Shown: positions 12,427-21,800 of the stretch, in pieces
How positions within the stretch are numbered: position 1 is the stretch's first letter
How the letters are laid out: each line of letters begins with the position of its first letter
From: a virus
DNA: 34,816 bases
Direction: 5' to 3' (one strand)
IMG/VR virus record: IMGVR_UViG_3300042868_010225
Span: 1-34,816 of that record
Translations under genes and position numbers: made by a program
The notes under the pieces: generated by a model
What the model saw: only the letters and a program-made list of their open reading frames with translations
What the model was told of the DNA's origin: nothing
Databases searched by the model: none

Positions 12427-13435
12427 CATAATACAAGTACTAGGCATAACGCAAAAGGTAAGCGGTTGCGGGTGGCATAGGGTGATGCTACCTTTGGCAT
12501 TTATGCCCGATGCTTATAACCATATTTGCAACGTACCAACCGAAGAAATACTTAAAGAGCGTGGCTTTGATTTATTGCTTTACAATAGATTCAGTCCTTT
12601 TGACAACGCATGGGAAGAAACCAAGAAACATTTTAAAGTTGTTATGGACTTAGACGATGACTGGGAGCTACCTTACAACCATCCTTTATTCCCATTCTAT
12701 GAGCCACAAAAGAAGCGCGTTGTAAATAACATTTTTAACGCAGACTTAGTTACTTGCACCAACGAACGCATTGCCGATAAGGTAAGTAAATACAATAAGA
12801 ACATTCTGGTATTGCCTAACTGTATTCCACTAGGCGAGCAACAATACACCGAGTTTAGACACGATAGCGATAACGTGCGCATCTTTTGGGCGGGAGGTAG
12901 TACGCACATGGACGATATTAAAATACTTAACGGCCCATTCAAGCGTTTAATAGGCATGAAGGGCATAGAGTTAGTCCTGGGCGGTTATACCGACACCGAC
13001 GAGAATAGCAAATATTATTGGGATAAGTTATGGCACCTATTTACAAACGGCGGGCGCATACCAAATAGAAAGCTAAACGGAACCTTGCCCAATGAATACA
13101 TGACCCACTATGAACACGCTGACATAATGGTAATACCTTTAGAGGATAGCCCATGGCATGCTTGTAAAAGTAACCTTAAGATTCTTGAGGCGGCAAGCAA
13201 ACGCATTGCCGTAATATGTAGCGACGTTGAGCCTTACAACAAAGATAAAGACGCACCAGTGCTTTGGGTTAAAAAGCAAGGCGACTGGTTTAAGCACATA
13301 CATTTTTTAGTTAACAATCCGCAAGAAAGGATCCGCATGGGTAATGACCTTTACGAGTGGGCAAAAACAAAATACAACTATGAGTCAATTGGAGCCACTA
13401 GACGCCAAGCATTTGGCGACCTTATTAAAGCATAA
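12410..13435 (+). CDS. Glycosyltransferase, GT-B (GT4-like)
   Basis: About 341 residues from GTG 12410. The frame is open further upstream to a TTG at 12341, but that region belongs to the small basic gene. It has an N-terminal GCGWHRVMLP, a central MDLDDDWELPYNHPLF, and a GT-B C-terminal domain with ADIMVIPLEDSPWHACKS and KILEAASKRIAVICSDV, equivalent to the nucleotide-sugar binding E-x7-E region. It should transfer a sugar from a nucleotide-sugar donor. The neighbours are an LpxA-like acyltransferase and a GT2-like transferase, so it is part of a carbohydrate modification cassette. Confidence 0.8.
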   Translation: MDKADNIIQVLGITQKVSGCGWHRVMLPLAFMPDAYNHICNVPTEEILKERGFDLLLYNRFSPFDNAWEETKKHFKVVMDLDDDWELPYNHPLFPFYEPQKKRVVNNIFNADLVTCTNERIADKVSKYNKNILVLPNCIPLGEQQYTEFRHDSDNVRIFWAGGSTHMDDIKILNGPFKRLIGMKGIELVLGGYTDTDENSKYYWDKLWHLFTNGGRIPNRKLNGTLPNEYMTHYEHADIMVIPLEDSPWHACKSNLKILEAASKRIAVICSDVEPYNKDKDAPVLWVKKQGDWFKHIHFLVNNPQERIRMGNDLYEWAKTKYNYESIGATRRQAFGDLIKA

Positions 13436-13622
13436 ACATTTTTACGACTTGTTTAAAACAAGCGGCGAACTTGTAGGCTTTACGCATGAAATACAAAACG
13501 AACTTTTAGAAGTCATGCGCACTAAAGACCCGATTTACCAATACAACGGGCGCTGCGGTGCTTGCGTAGGAAACTTTTTAGCTAACGTTTATAATACATT
13601 CAATGAGCAACTTCATTCATAA
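13380..13622 (+). CDS. 80-residue hypothetical protein with conserved Cys pair
   Basis: The ATG at 13380 lies inside the end of the glycosyltransferase gene (56-base overlap), and the stop overlaps the LpxA-like gene by 20 bases. The product begins MSQLEPLDAKHLATLLKHK and contains YNGRCGACVGNFLANVYN; short proteins with a CGxCV-x-LxN pattern are widespread in phages with no known function. An earlier in-frame ATG at 13344 would lengthen the overlap, so 13380 was preferred. Confidence 0.65.
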   Translation: MSQLEPLDAKHLATLLKHKHFYDLFKTSGELVGFTHEIQNELLEVMRTKDPIYQYNGRCGACVGNFLANVYNTFNEQLHS

Positions 13623-14088
13623 AACTGCAATAGTAGGGCCAAACGTAACCCTTGGCGACAATGTTTACATTGGGCCTTATTGTGTAATAGGCGAACCAGC
13701 CGAACATAAGTTATTCTGGAAGGCACCAATAGGCGAGGTGGTAATAGGTGATGACTGCGTAATAACGGGCCACGTAACTATCGACGCCGGCACTATTGAT
13801 AAAACAATTATAGGCGCCGGAACTTGGATGCTTAAGCATAGCCACGTAGGGCATGACTGCTTGATAGGTAATAACGTGACCATAAGCTGCGGTGCAAAGA
13901 TAGGCGGACACACTAGGATTGGTAATGGTTGTAATATAGGACTTAACGCGGTGATTCATCAAAAGCAAGTAATTGCGCCAGGATGCATGATTGGTATGGG
14001 TGCCGTAGTTACACGCAAGCTTTATACTACGCACGCTACAAAGTACGCCGGTAACCCAGCAAAGGAAATAGGTAAAAACATAGTTTAA
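13603..14088 (+). CDS. LpxA-like left-handed beta-helix acyltransferase
   Basis: 161 residues made almost wholly of hexapeptide repeats ([LIV]-G-x4), e.g. IHKTAIVGPNVTLGDNVYIG, GEVVIGDDCVITG and HDCLIGNNVTISCGAKIGGH. The HVGHD near residues 82-86 is like the catalytic His region of LpxA, the UDP-GlcNAc acyltransferase that starts lipid A synthesis. It lacks the C-terminal helical domain of host LpxA (about 260 residues), so it may be a sugar O/N-acyltransferase. The phage role may be host surface alteration or building a modified sugar for particle glycosylation. Confidence 0.8.
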   Translation: MSNFIHKTAIVGPNVTLGDNVYIGPYCVIGEPAEHKLFWKAPIGEVVIGDDCVITGHVTIDAGTIDKTIIGAGTWMLKHSHVGHDCLIGNNVTISCGAKIGGHTRIGNGCNIGLNAVIHQKQVIAPGCMIGMGAVVTRKLYTTHATKYAGNPAKEIGKNIV

Positions 14089-14711
14089 TGAAAGTACTAA
14101 TAGCCGGTCTTGCATACGGGAATAGGCCAAAAGATATTTTAAACGATAACCTAACTAAAGCGGGTTACCCTTATACTTATATTGAAATAAACACCGAAGG
14201 CATAGCCAACGCTATGAACGAAGCCATAGACATAGCCGGAGTTGATGGCTATGATGCCATTGCATATTTGGCGAACGATATTATTGAGCCGGATAATTGG
14301 CTAGCAAAAAAGGTAGAGGCTTTGCAAACATATCCTAGCGCGGGCATTGTTTCTAGTAGTTTAGATCAAGTAAGGTTTACAATACAATGCGAACATATTA
14401 TTTGCAACTGGCTTTTAAGCATGGAGGTAGTTGACAAGATAGGTATCTTTAACGAGTCCATGTTTCCGTATGGGCCAATAGACCTTGACTACTGCGAGCG
14501 GGCCAACCTAGCGGGTTTTAATACTTACTATGTAAAGGAATGCCAAGCATTTCATCAAGGGAGCCACGCCACCGGTAATGAGTACGGATGGGATAAAGGC
14601 GCTTTAATTGACAAATATTGGAAACAACACGTTGAGGATGTTTACTTATACCGCAACGGATTAAAAGATTTAAAACATGGAAGTAAGAGAACACGTAACA
14701 AGAAAGTTTAA
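14088..14711 (+). CDS. Glycosyltransferase, GT2-like (GT-A)
   Basis: 207 residues. The start shares a base with the LpxA-like stop (TAATG). The N-terminus MKVLIAGLAYGNRPKDIL is a nucleotide-sugar-binding strand-helix; YDAIAYLANDIIEPDNW is the usual GT-A acceptor-loop segment, where classical enzymes have DxD (here AND); the C-terminal half has PYGPIDLDYCERANLAGFNTYY, the ED/DxD-like catalytic base region of rhamnosyl-type GT2 enzymes. It probably acts with the two preceding enzymes. The last 35 bases overlap the terminase small subunit gene. Confidence 0.75.
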   Translation: MKVLIAGLAYGNRPKDILNDNLTKAGYPYTYIEINTEGIANAMNEAIDIAGVDGYDAIAYLANDIIEPDNWLAKKVEALQTYPSAGIVSSSLDQVRFTIQCEHIICNWLLSMEVVDKIGIFNESMFPYGPIDLDYCERANLAGFNTYYVKECQAFHQGSHATGNEYGWDKGALIDKYWKQHVEDVYLYRNGLKDLKHGSKRTRNKKV

Positions 14712-15105
14712 AGACATAGACGAAGAAAAACTTATGGACTTAGCCTTTGCCTACTGCGACAACTGCATGGAAGGGCAAAAACAAGTGGCAACCGGTAGCG
14801 GTAAGATAGTAGAAATACGCGACCGCTTTGTGCCTACAATCGATTATTTCCTGGATCATTGGTTGCGTAAGCATGACTTTGAGTTTTATACAAAGATGGG
14901 TCTTTGGAAGGTAAGGCAAGACCCAACGCACCCTTATCATGAGGTGGCAAATAGAATTGTATTTATGTTTAAGTCTTTAGCTATTGATATTGTGGCCAAC
15001 GAAGGCAAAGCTATTTTCTATGCTAAAAATGCCCTAGGCATGACCGACCGCGCACAAACCGAGAACACAAACATAGATACGATTACAATAAGGTATGAAT
15101 CTTAA
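14677..15105 (+). CDS. Terminase small subunit
   Basis: 142 residues, mostly helical. It contains YCDNCMEGQKQVATGSGKIV, IDYFLDHWLRKHDFEFY and a C-terminal NEGKAIFYAKNALGMTDRAQTEN, which resembles the ends of Bacteroidota phage DNA-packaging small subunits. It lies immediately before the large subunit and overlaps it by 11 bases. The role would be recognition of the packaging start and stimulation of the large subunit ATPase. The N-terminal DNA-binding part is not a textbook HTH, so confidence depends partly on position. Confidence 0.75.
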   Translation: MEVREHVTRKFKDIDEEKLMDLAFAYCDNCMEGQKQVATGSGKIVEIRDRFVPTIDYFLDHWLRKHDFEFYTKMGLWKVRQDPTHPYHEVANRIVFMFKSLAIDIVANEGKAIFYAKNALGMTDRAQTENTNIDTITIRYES

Positions 15106-16261
15106 TATAGATTTAAAAAAGCCACACCCAGCACAAAAGCAAGTATTGGATAGCGATGCTCGTTTTAGGGTTATGATGTGCGGGCGACGTTTTGGCAAAA
15201 GTTTAATTAGTCAAAACATATCTATTGAAACCGGAATTAAAAGACAACATGTAGCTTATATTACGCCAACGTATCAACTAGGCAAGATGTTCTTTAAGGA
15301 AATATGTAAGCTATTGCCGGATAAGATTTTTAAAAAGAACGAGACCGATTTACTTATCGACTTTGTAACCGGTGGCTCGGTTAGGTTTTATACCGGCGAG
15401 CGCTTAGACGCAATGCGTGGTACTAAGTTCCATTTGGTTATAATAGACGAGGCCTCATACATACCTAACCTAGAAGAGGGATGGAATAATTCCATAAGAC
15501 CTACCTTAACCGACTACAAAGGCAAGGCTATATTTTTAAGCACGCCACGTGGCAAGAACTATTTTTATAGCTTGTTTATGCGTGGAGGTGAGCCGGACTG
15601 GCAAAGCTTTAAATTCTCTACTTACGACAATCCACATATAGACGCCTCGGAAATTGATGCCGCTGCGGCGCAATTGCCGGCGGTAGTATTCAAGCAAGAA
15701 TACATGGCCGATCCTATGGAGAATGCCGCCAACCCTTTTGGCTCCGAGTTTATTAATGCATGCACAAAAGAAACGCAAGGCACCGCCGCTTACTATGGTA
15801 TTGACCTAGCTAAGTCCGTCGACTGGACTGTTATAATAGGCATGGACAAGCAAGGCAACGTGGTACATTTTGAGCGCTTCCAAAAGGACTGGATGCAAAC
15901 CAAAGAAACAATATTAAGGCTACCTAAGAACCTACCGATAGTAATTGATAGCACCGGCGTAGGCGACGCCATTGTAGAAGACCTACAAAAGAAGTTTAAC
16001 CAGATGCATGGCTTTAAGTTTACTAGCGTAAGCAAGCAGCAATTGCTAGAGGGCTTAAGTAGCGCAATACAAACCAAGGCAATTAGTTATCCGGATGGCC
16101 CGATAAAACAAGAACTAGAAGTTTTTGAGTACACCTTTACACCTACGGGCGTAAGGTACTCGGCACCGCAAGGCTTTCACGATGACTGCGTTATAGCCTT
16201 GGCCTTAGCTAATAAATGCCGCGTTGAGCATAAACAAGTAGGTAAGTACCACGTTATTTAA
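15095..16261 (+). CDS. terL: Terminase large subunit
   Basis: 388 residues with all motifs: Walker A CGRRFGKS (29-36), Walker B VIIDEAS (115-121, Asp118-Glu119), coupling motif FLSTPRG (147-153), and an RNase H-like nuclease with YGIDLAK (Asp237), VIDSTGVGD (Asp285) and FHDDCVIALA (Asp363/364). It powers and cuts DNA during packaging into the prohead. Length is slightly short for the family (usually 420-550), but both domains are complete. It is followed by the tail assembly chaperone-like gene, not by the portal. Confidence 0.95.
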   Translation: MNLNIDLKKPHPAQKQVLDSDARFRVMMCGRRFGKSLISQNISIETGIKRQHVAYITPTYQLGKMFFKEICKLLPDKIFKKNETDLLIDFVTGGSVRFYTGERLDAMRGTKFHLVIIDEASYIPNLEEGWNNSIRPTLTDYKGKAIFLSTPRGKNYFYSLFMRGGEPDWQSFKFSTYDNPHIDASEIDAAAAQLPAVVFKQEYMADPMENAANPFGSEFINACTKETQGTAAYYGIDLAKSVDWTVIIGMDKQGNVVHFERFQKDWMQTKETILRLPKNLPIVIDSTGVGDAIVEDLQKKFNQMHGFKFTSVSKQQLLEGLSSAIQTKAISYPDGPIKQELEVFEYTFTPTGVRYSAPQGFHDDCVIALALANKCRVEHKQVGKYHVI

Positions 16262-16280
16262 AAAGTATATTTATAATAGT

Positions 16281-16919
16281 ATGAAGCTAACAATTGACAA
16301 ATTCCAAAGACTGCAAGCCATTGCCACGCTAGATAGCGAGGAAATAGAAAAGGCAAGCCGTTTAGTACAAGTATTGCTTGAAAAAAGCGAAGCCGAAGTA
16401 GACGCCATGCCTTTAAAAAAGTTTGCTAAACTTTGTGATAAGCTAAAGAAAGCATTTGATTTAACAATAGATGCGGCTACAATGAGCAAGCCTAAAAGTA
16501 TTATTGTGGCAAATGGTAACGTCTATAATTTAAACTTTGACATAAAGCCTCCGTTTAACACTGGGCGATATATTGAGGTCTTAACTTTTAGCAAAGACGA
16601 TCCTATTATGAACATGCATAATATCTTGGCTAGTATTTGTACGCCCATGAAATGGAGCTGGCGTAAGTTTAACTATGTTAAAACAGAATACGATGCGCTA
16701 AAGCATGAAGAGTACGCCGAAGATATGAAGCAAGCAGATTTTAGACATGGATACTATGCAATGGTTTTTTTTTATTCGTTATTAACCAATTCAACGGGAG
16801 GTACCATGGACTCTTTAATAGCGCAGATGAACTTGAGGAAGGTGAACAAAAAAAGAGTCTTACAATTGAAGAAGGTTTTGCAGACAATTGGGGGTGGGTC
16901 TACAACGCAAAACAAGTAA
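16281..16919 (+). CDS. Probable tail assembly chaperone, unshifted product
   Basis: 212 residues in the zero frame. The first 160 or so residues look well formed (helical N-terminus to about 65, then SIIVANGNVYNLNFDIKPPFNTG and FYxL segments). After the T9 run the zero-frame tail becomes a Lys/Asn/Thr-rich sequence ending TQNK. A second frame opens exactly at this point and continues to 17056 with a better-looking product. This is the gpG/gpGT arrangement of tail chaperones, which bind the tape measure protein. The family assignment is inferred from the frameshift layout and from its position ahead of the tail genes. Confidence 0.6.
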   Translation: MKLTIDKFQRLQAIATLDSEEIEKASRLVQVLLEKSEAEVDAMPLKKFAKLCDKLKKAFDLTIDAATMSKPKSIIVANGNVYNLNFDIKPPFNTGRYIEVLTFSKDDPIMNMHNILASICTPMKWSWRKFNYVKTEYDALKHEEYAEDMKQADFRHGYYAMVFFYSLLTNSTGGTMDSLIAQMNLRKVNKKRVLQLKKVLQTIGGGSTTQNK

Positions 16920-17056
16920 GCGAGTTTGAAGCAATTGCACTAGATGCGGTTTATGAATTACCGGTAGTGCAATTTTTGAACGATTTAAGTTATTTAAAAA
17001 GTAAAAGGCAACTAGATGAGCATCAATATAAACAAAGCACAAGCGGACTTTCTTAG
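16745..17056 (+). CDS. -1 frame extension of the tail assembly chaperone (gpGT-like)
   Basis: This frame opens at 16745 (stop at 16742-16744) and has no usable start before the T run, so it would be read only after a -1 shift from the gene at 16281. The shifted product would be about 258 residues. The extension contains ELEEGEQKKSLTIEEGF, NWGWVYNAKQVSEF and ALDAVYELPVVQFLNDLSYL, a more typical protein sequence than the zero-frame tail. The end overlaps the next gene by 41 bases. An assembly or natural indel in the T run would give the same picture. Confidence 0.6.
   Translation, partial: TWILCNGFFLFVINQFNGRYHGLFNSADELEEGEQKKSLTIEEGFADNWGWVYNAKQVSEFEAIALDAVYELPVVQFLNDLSYLKSKRQLDEHQYKQSTSGLS
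16766..16772 (+). other. Candidate -1 ribosomal frameshift slippery site (T TTT TTT)
   Basis: The zero frame reads GTT TTT TTT TAT; a slip of both tRNAs back by one base on the nine-T run (16765-16773) re-reads as TTT TTT and continues TTA TTC GTT. The new frame stays open for 94 codons. The +1 frame stops at once (TAA at 16783), so only -1 shifting gives a long product. Confidence 0.6.
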
Positions 17057-17663
17057 CGAAGGTGGCGATTTAGGCGGCACCGACATAATGGAATTTGGTG
17101 TGGTGGCCGGAGTGCTTGAACAATATGGTGCGGATTTACTTAAGAATATTAGTTACTTTGGTAATAATAAGGGCGTAGTTGGTAGCGGTGATTTACTTAG
17201 TAGCATGGTGCCGGAAATAACCGAAGAAAACGGAGTAGACATTTTTAGGCTAAGGATGCTAGATTATTACGATTACCCGAACCAAGGGGTTAAGGGTGTT
17301 AATAGTTCTAGCAATGCACCAGGATCGCCGTATCAATATAGAAACTACGGCATGAGTAGCGAGGGTAGGGCATCGCTTAAAAGATATATATTAAGCGGCA
17401 AGGCAAAGATAAGGAGCGTACAAAATGACAAGGCGCTAGGCAAGGGAGGCGAAAAGATAGGCGTGGCTTTTAGTAGTAAAAAAACCTTAATAGATAAGCA
17501 AGTAGACACGCTAGCTTATTTAATTAAGCGCTTTGGTATTAAAAAGACTAACTACTTCACGGATGCTTTTAATAAGACCTTTGAAAACTTTGAAGTTGAT
17601 ATGATGGAAGCGGCCGGACGAGACATAGTGATAACATTTAATAGATTAAATAAAAGACAATAA
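17016..17663 (+). CDS. Hypothetical tail/neck protein
   Basis: 215 residues with no family I can name. It has glycine-rich N-terminal stretches (SEGGDLGGTDIMEFGVVAG), a central LRMLDYYDYPNQGVKG, a basic segment with GKGGEKIGVAFSSKKT, and a helical C-terminus. Position between the chaperone-like gene and large tail genes suggests a structural or assembly role in the tail. It begins inside the -1 frame extension and its stop overlaps the next start (TAATG). Confidence 0.6.
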   Translation: MSININKAQADFLSEGGDLGGTDIMEFGVVAGVLEQYGADLLKNISYFGNNKGVVGSGDLLSSMVPEITEENGVDIFRLRMLDYYDYPNQGVKGVNSSSNAPGSPYQYRNYGMSSEGRASLKRYILSGKAKIRSVQNDKALGKGGEKIGVAFSSKKTLIDKQVDTLAYLIKRFGIKKTNYFTDAFNKTFENFEVDMMEAAGRDIVITFNRLNKRQ

Positions 17664-18883
17664 TGGCAATAACAAACATAGCCTTCCCTAGTGGAAGTCC
17701 AACTGTTCAAGATACCCTATGGCATATCTTTGATTCCAATATAACAAGCGGCGATTTAAAATACGTCATGGATATATTTGTAGGCGGAACCCAACAAGTA
17801 AGGGTAAAGCTTTACCCAGAGCCAACAAGCGGCTTAGGGTATTTTGATGCTGGGCCGATAGTCCGCAATACAATGACCTACGAATGGTTAACACCTAAAG
17901 AAGAAGTTTTAATGTGCGAGCCTAACGCAAGCGGACAAGTAGCGCAGACTTACCAATATAGAATTGGCGAGGAATATAGCGGCGTGACTTATCTTAACTT
18001 AGCTAGTGGTAACGTGGTAGCTTATAACTGGGTGCCGCCGGTATTTAAACGCAAAGTAAGTGACATAAGTACATATACAAACATGTTCTTTACAAATAGG
18101 CCTTTAACTATTAAGGCAAGCCTTGGTGATAATATACACATTCCGGCTAGGGATATTAATAACTTTTTATTTACTACTTATAATAATTTTAATCAGCTTT
18201 TGAATACCACTGTTATAAACCTTGGTGGTAATAAAAGCTTTGCTCAGTTAAACGTAGGATCTACCGCTTTAAATAAAATAGCAAACGTAATTGATGATTC
18301 CGTAAAGTATTATCAAATCCCTATTGAAGAAAGTAATTATTACAATAGGATGCTAGCGGCTGGTGCAATTGTTGAAGGCTTAACGTGCTTGATTCAAAAA
18401 AATACTTTGCTTGGTAATACTAATAATCTACAAGTTGACTTAACTTGCAACCCTAAGTACGAAAGTTTTAACTTGCATTTTATGAATAACCTAGGCATGT
18501 TTGATACCGCAAAGTTTGGACTTGTTAGCCGTTTGAATATGGATGTAACTAGAAAAACCTTCGAGACTAGAGACTATAAATTTGGGCCTACTTCGGTGAC
18601 TTATTTTGATGCAAATAATAAATATAACGATAGCAAAATAAACTACCTAAACAAAAAAGACTTTACTTATAAATTAACTATGGACGCGCCAACCGATGCC
18701 GAGTACGAGTGGCTTGCCGAGTTAATTGGTAGCCCTCAAATATATATGGAAATTGACGGATATTATTACCCAGTTAGTTTAAAGAATACTAATTACGAAT
18801 ATAGCAAATACGTAAATAATAGAATGCGTGTCCTAGAGGTAGAAGTGGAAATGAATCAAACACGTTATAGCCAATTAAGATAA
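17663..18883 (+). CDS. Tail-associated structural protein with AAGxxVEGLTC motif
   Basis: 406 residues, rich in Asn, Tyr and Thr, with alternating strands as in tail tip or baseplate proteins. It starts MAITNIAFPSGSPTVQDTLWHIF and contains, at about 223-242, NYYNRMLAAGAIVEGLTC, a motif repeated in the small protein at 31436. The C-terminal part has DAPTDAEYEWLAELIGSPQIYMEI, compatible with a membrane-distal tail component. The following gene begins two bases after its stop. The role is inferred from context. Confidence 0.65.
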   Translation: MAITNIAFPSGSPTVQDTLWHIFDSNITSGDLKYVMDIFVGGTQQVRVKLYPEPTSGLGYFDAGPIVRNTMTYEWLTPKEEVLMCEPNASGQVAQTYQYRIGEEYSGVTYLNLASGNVVAYNWVPPVFKRKVSDISTYTNMFFTNRPLTIKASLGDNIHIPARDINNFLFTTYNNFNQLLNTTVINLGGNKSFAQLNVGSTALNKIANVIDDSVKYYQIPIEESNYYNRMLAAGAIVEGLTCLIQKNTLLGNTNNLQVDLTCNPKYESFNLHFMNNLGMFDTAKFGLVSRLNMDVTRKTFETRDYKFGPTSVTYFDANNKYNDSKINYLNKKDFTYKLTMDAPTDAEYEWLAELIGSPQIYMEIDGYYYPVSLKNTNYEYSKYVNNRMRVLEVEVEMNQTRYSQLR

Positions 18884-18884
18884 T

Positions 18885-21800
18885 ATGACTAGAATATTTA
18901 TAGAAGGATATGAACTAGATTTAACGCAAGGCTTAAGCAATCAAATAACTTATGCCATTGATGACTTACAAAACCTAGATAGCAAAAGTACTGCTTTTAC
19001 TAAAACAATTGTACTTCCTGGAACTGCTAACAATAATAAGCTTTTAGGTAATATATTTGAGTTTAACAATGCGAACTTTTTTAACGAATCGGATCAAAAC
19101 GTTCTAGCAAACTTTAACGCATCGGTAAGGGCAAATGCAAGAATTGAAGTCGATGGCTTGCAAATAATGAAAGGCACTTTAAGGCTTCTTGAAATTATAC
19201 ACGTAGACGGAGCAATAGAATATGAGTGCGCTATATTTGGTGAACTAGGTGGCTTTATTTCTGCGCTTGGTAATTTACGCCTTGAAGATTTAGATTTTAG
19301 TGATTACAACCATAATTATAACGTAGACAATATTACTGCAAGCTGGGAGGCTAGTGGGTCTAGAGGCACTAACAATAGCGCAGCTTATGGAAGCGGTTAC
19401 TACTACCCTTTAATAGATTACGGAGCCGATAGTACAAACAAGATAGACTTTAAGCTTAACGCTTTTAGACCTTCTTTTTTTGCTAAAGAGTACATTGATA
19501 AAATGTTTCAAGATGCTAACTATACTTATACTTCTACTTTTTTAAATAGTACATTTTTCAAAAGTTTATTAATACCTAACAACCAAAAAGAATTTAGCAA
19601 AAAAAGTAGTATTGCTTTTAAAGTATTAAATGAAGGCGATTTTTATACAAACGAATCTGGTGGCAACGTGCCGATAGGATTTAGCACTACAACTACGCTA
19701 GGTAATTTTAATGTCAACGGCACTTATGATTTATTTACTTATAATACTTCAACTGTTTTAACCGGATCGCTTAACCTTACTTTAAAAGGTAGCATTGTTT
19801 ATGGAACACCTATTGGTATTGTATCTTTTAAGGTATTAAAAAACGGAGTTGTAATACATACCCAAAATACAACCGCAACTACATTTGATTTAAGCATTGT
19901 TATAAACGAAGTTAGTTTTACTTTAAACGATACCTTGCAAATTGCATGGTCTGGTTCTTATAGAGAAGACACATACTTTACCGAACTAACAATTGATAGC
20001 GGTAGCGTTACAATTAATAGCGTTGCTATTTATGTACCATTTAACCATGACGATCCTATAACTGTTAACGATACAATTCCTAAAGGTATTTTCTTAAAAG
20101 ACTTTTTTACGTCAATTATGAAGATGTTTAACTTGTTAGTGTATGAAGACAAGTTTACTACTAACAATTTAATCATTGAGCCTTATAAAGATTTTTTCAC
20201 AAACGAGCGCATAGATTGGTCAAACAAATTAGATAGGTCAAAGCCTATTAAATTAAAACCAATGAGTGAACTTAATGCAAGATACTATAAATTAAAATAT
20301 GCGCAAGACAACGATTTCTATAATGAAAACTACCGCAAGGCATTTAATGAAGGATATGCTGATAGGATATATGATACTGCTTATGAATTTAGTAAAGATT
20401 CGGAAGATGTTTCCATAATATTTGCTCCAAGTGTTTTATATAAAGCAACCGGAACCGATAAAACATATCCGACTATTTACAAAAAGTCAAATAATAACGC
20501 GGCCGAAGATAGGATGGATTCTGTTATAAGAATTGGTATGGTTAAAAAAATAACCGACGTTGCAAACTGGCGCATACAAAAGCAAGACGGAAGTGGTAAC
20601 TGGTCTGGCATTTTAAATGCTTTTGGTTATTTTGGACACCTTAATGATCCTAACACGCCAACAATAGATTTAAACTTTGGCGCACCTTTAGAAATTTATT
20701 TTACTAATAGCAGCTACCCAAGTGCTAATTTATTTAATACTTACTACTCGCAGTATATGTCCGAAATAACGGACAAAGATAGTAGGTTATTAACCGGATT
20801 TTTTGATTTAACAAATATTGACATTTTTAATTTAGACTTTGCAAAGTATATATTTTTGCAAGGTGGCCTTTATAAATTAATAAAGGTTTATGATTATAGC
20901 GCCGAGACTAACGATACCACAAAGGTAGACTTGCTTCGTGTTATTGATGCAATTACTGCGGAGGTAGGGCCAACAACAACAACTACTACAACAACTACAA
21001 GTACAACAACTACTACAACAACTTTAGCTACTTTTATCGCATCTTATAGCGAGGTGAGTGCTTACGATGTGTGTAATAATGTTTGTCCTAACCCAGCAAG
21101 ACCAGTAGAAACATTTACAATTTTAGCTGGTGGTAATTCGCTTTGCACTGCTACCGAGTTAACAAGTCCTGGCATAGTTAGCGGTGATATTGGGCCTTCT
21201 TTTTGGGTAAGTGATTGTACCGGAACTAGCAGACAATTTATAGTAATACTTGAAAGTGGTGTCTATGTAGCGATATGGGCAGAAGAGACATGTCAAACAT
21301 GTCCATCGGTTACAACTACAACTACTAGCACAACAACTACTACAACAACGGCTGCGCCTACAACAACAACTAGTACGACAACTACTACAACTACGGCCGC
21401 GCCTACTACTACTACAAGTACAACTACAACAACAACTACCGATCCTTATGACTATTATATCGCAGATGAAATTGATTGCTCTAATTGTTCAGTAGTAGCT
21501 GCGGATCAAAGAGTATCATTCCCAACCGGTACAAGTGTAACATTAAATAGGTATTATAGATACGTAGGTTTTGACAATGACTTTACTTATTATGTTAAAA
21601 GTGCAACAACGGCTGGTGGTGCAGTATTATTAGAATTGCCTTCATATACAACTTGCAATGCAGCATGTGGTAATACAACAACAACTAGTACTACTACTAC
21701 AACTACAACGGCGGCAACTACAACAACTAGTACAACAACAACGACAACAACTTATGCTCCAATTGCATTAAGTGCAACTCCAGGTTGTACTGGCGGTGCT

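Noticed and set aside
13711-14130. 139-codon minus-strand frame opposite the LpxA-like gene
   Set aside because: The plus-strand product has a complete hexapeptide repeat series. The reverse frame is open because of that regular codon pattern, and its translation has no domain features.
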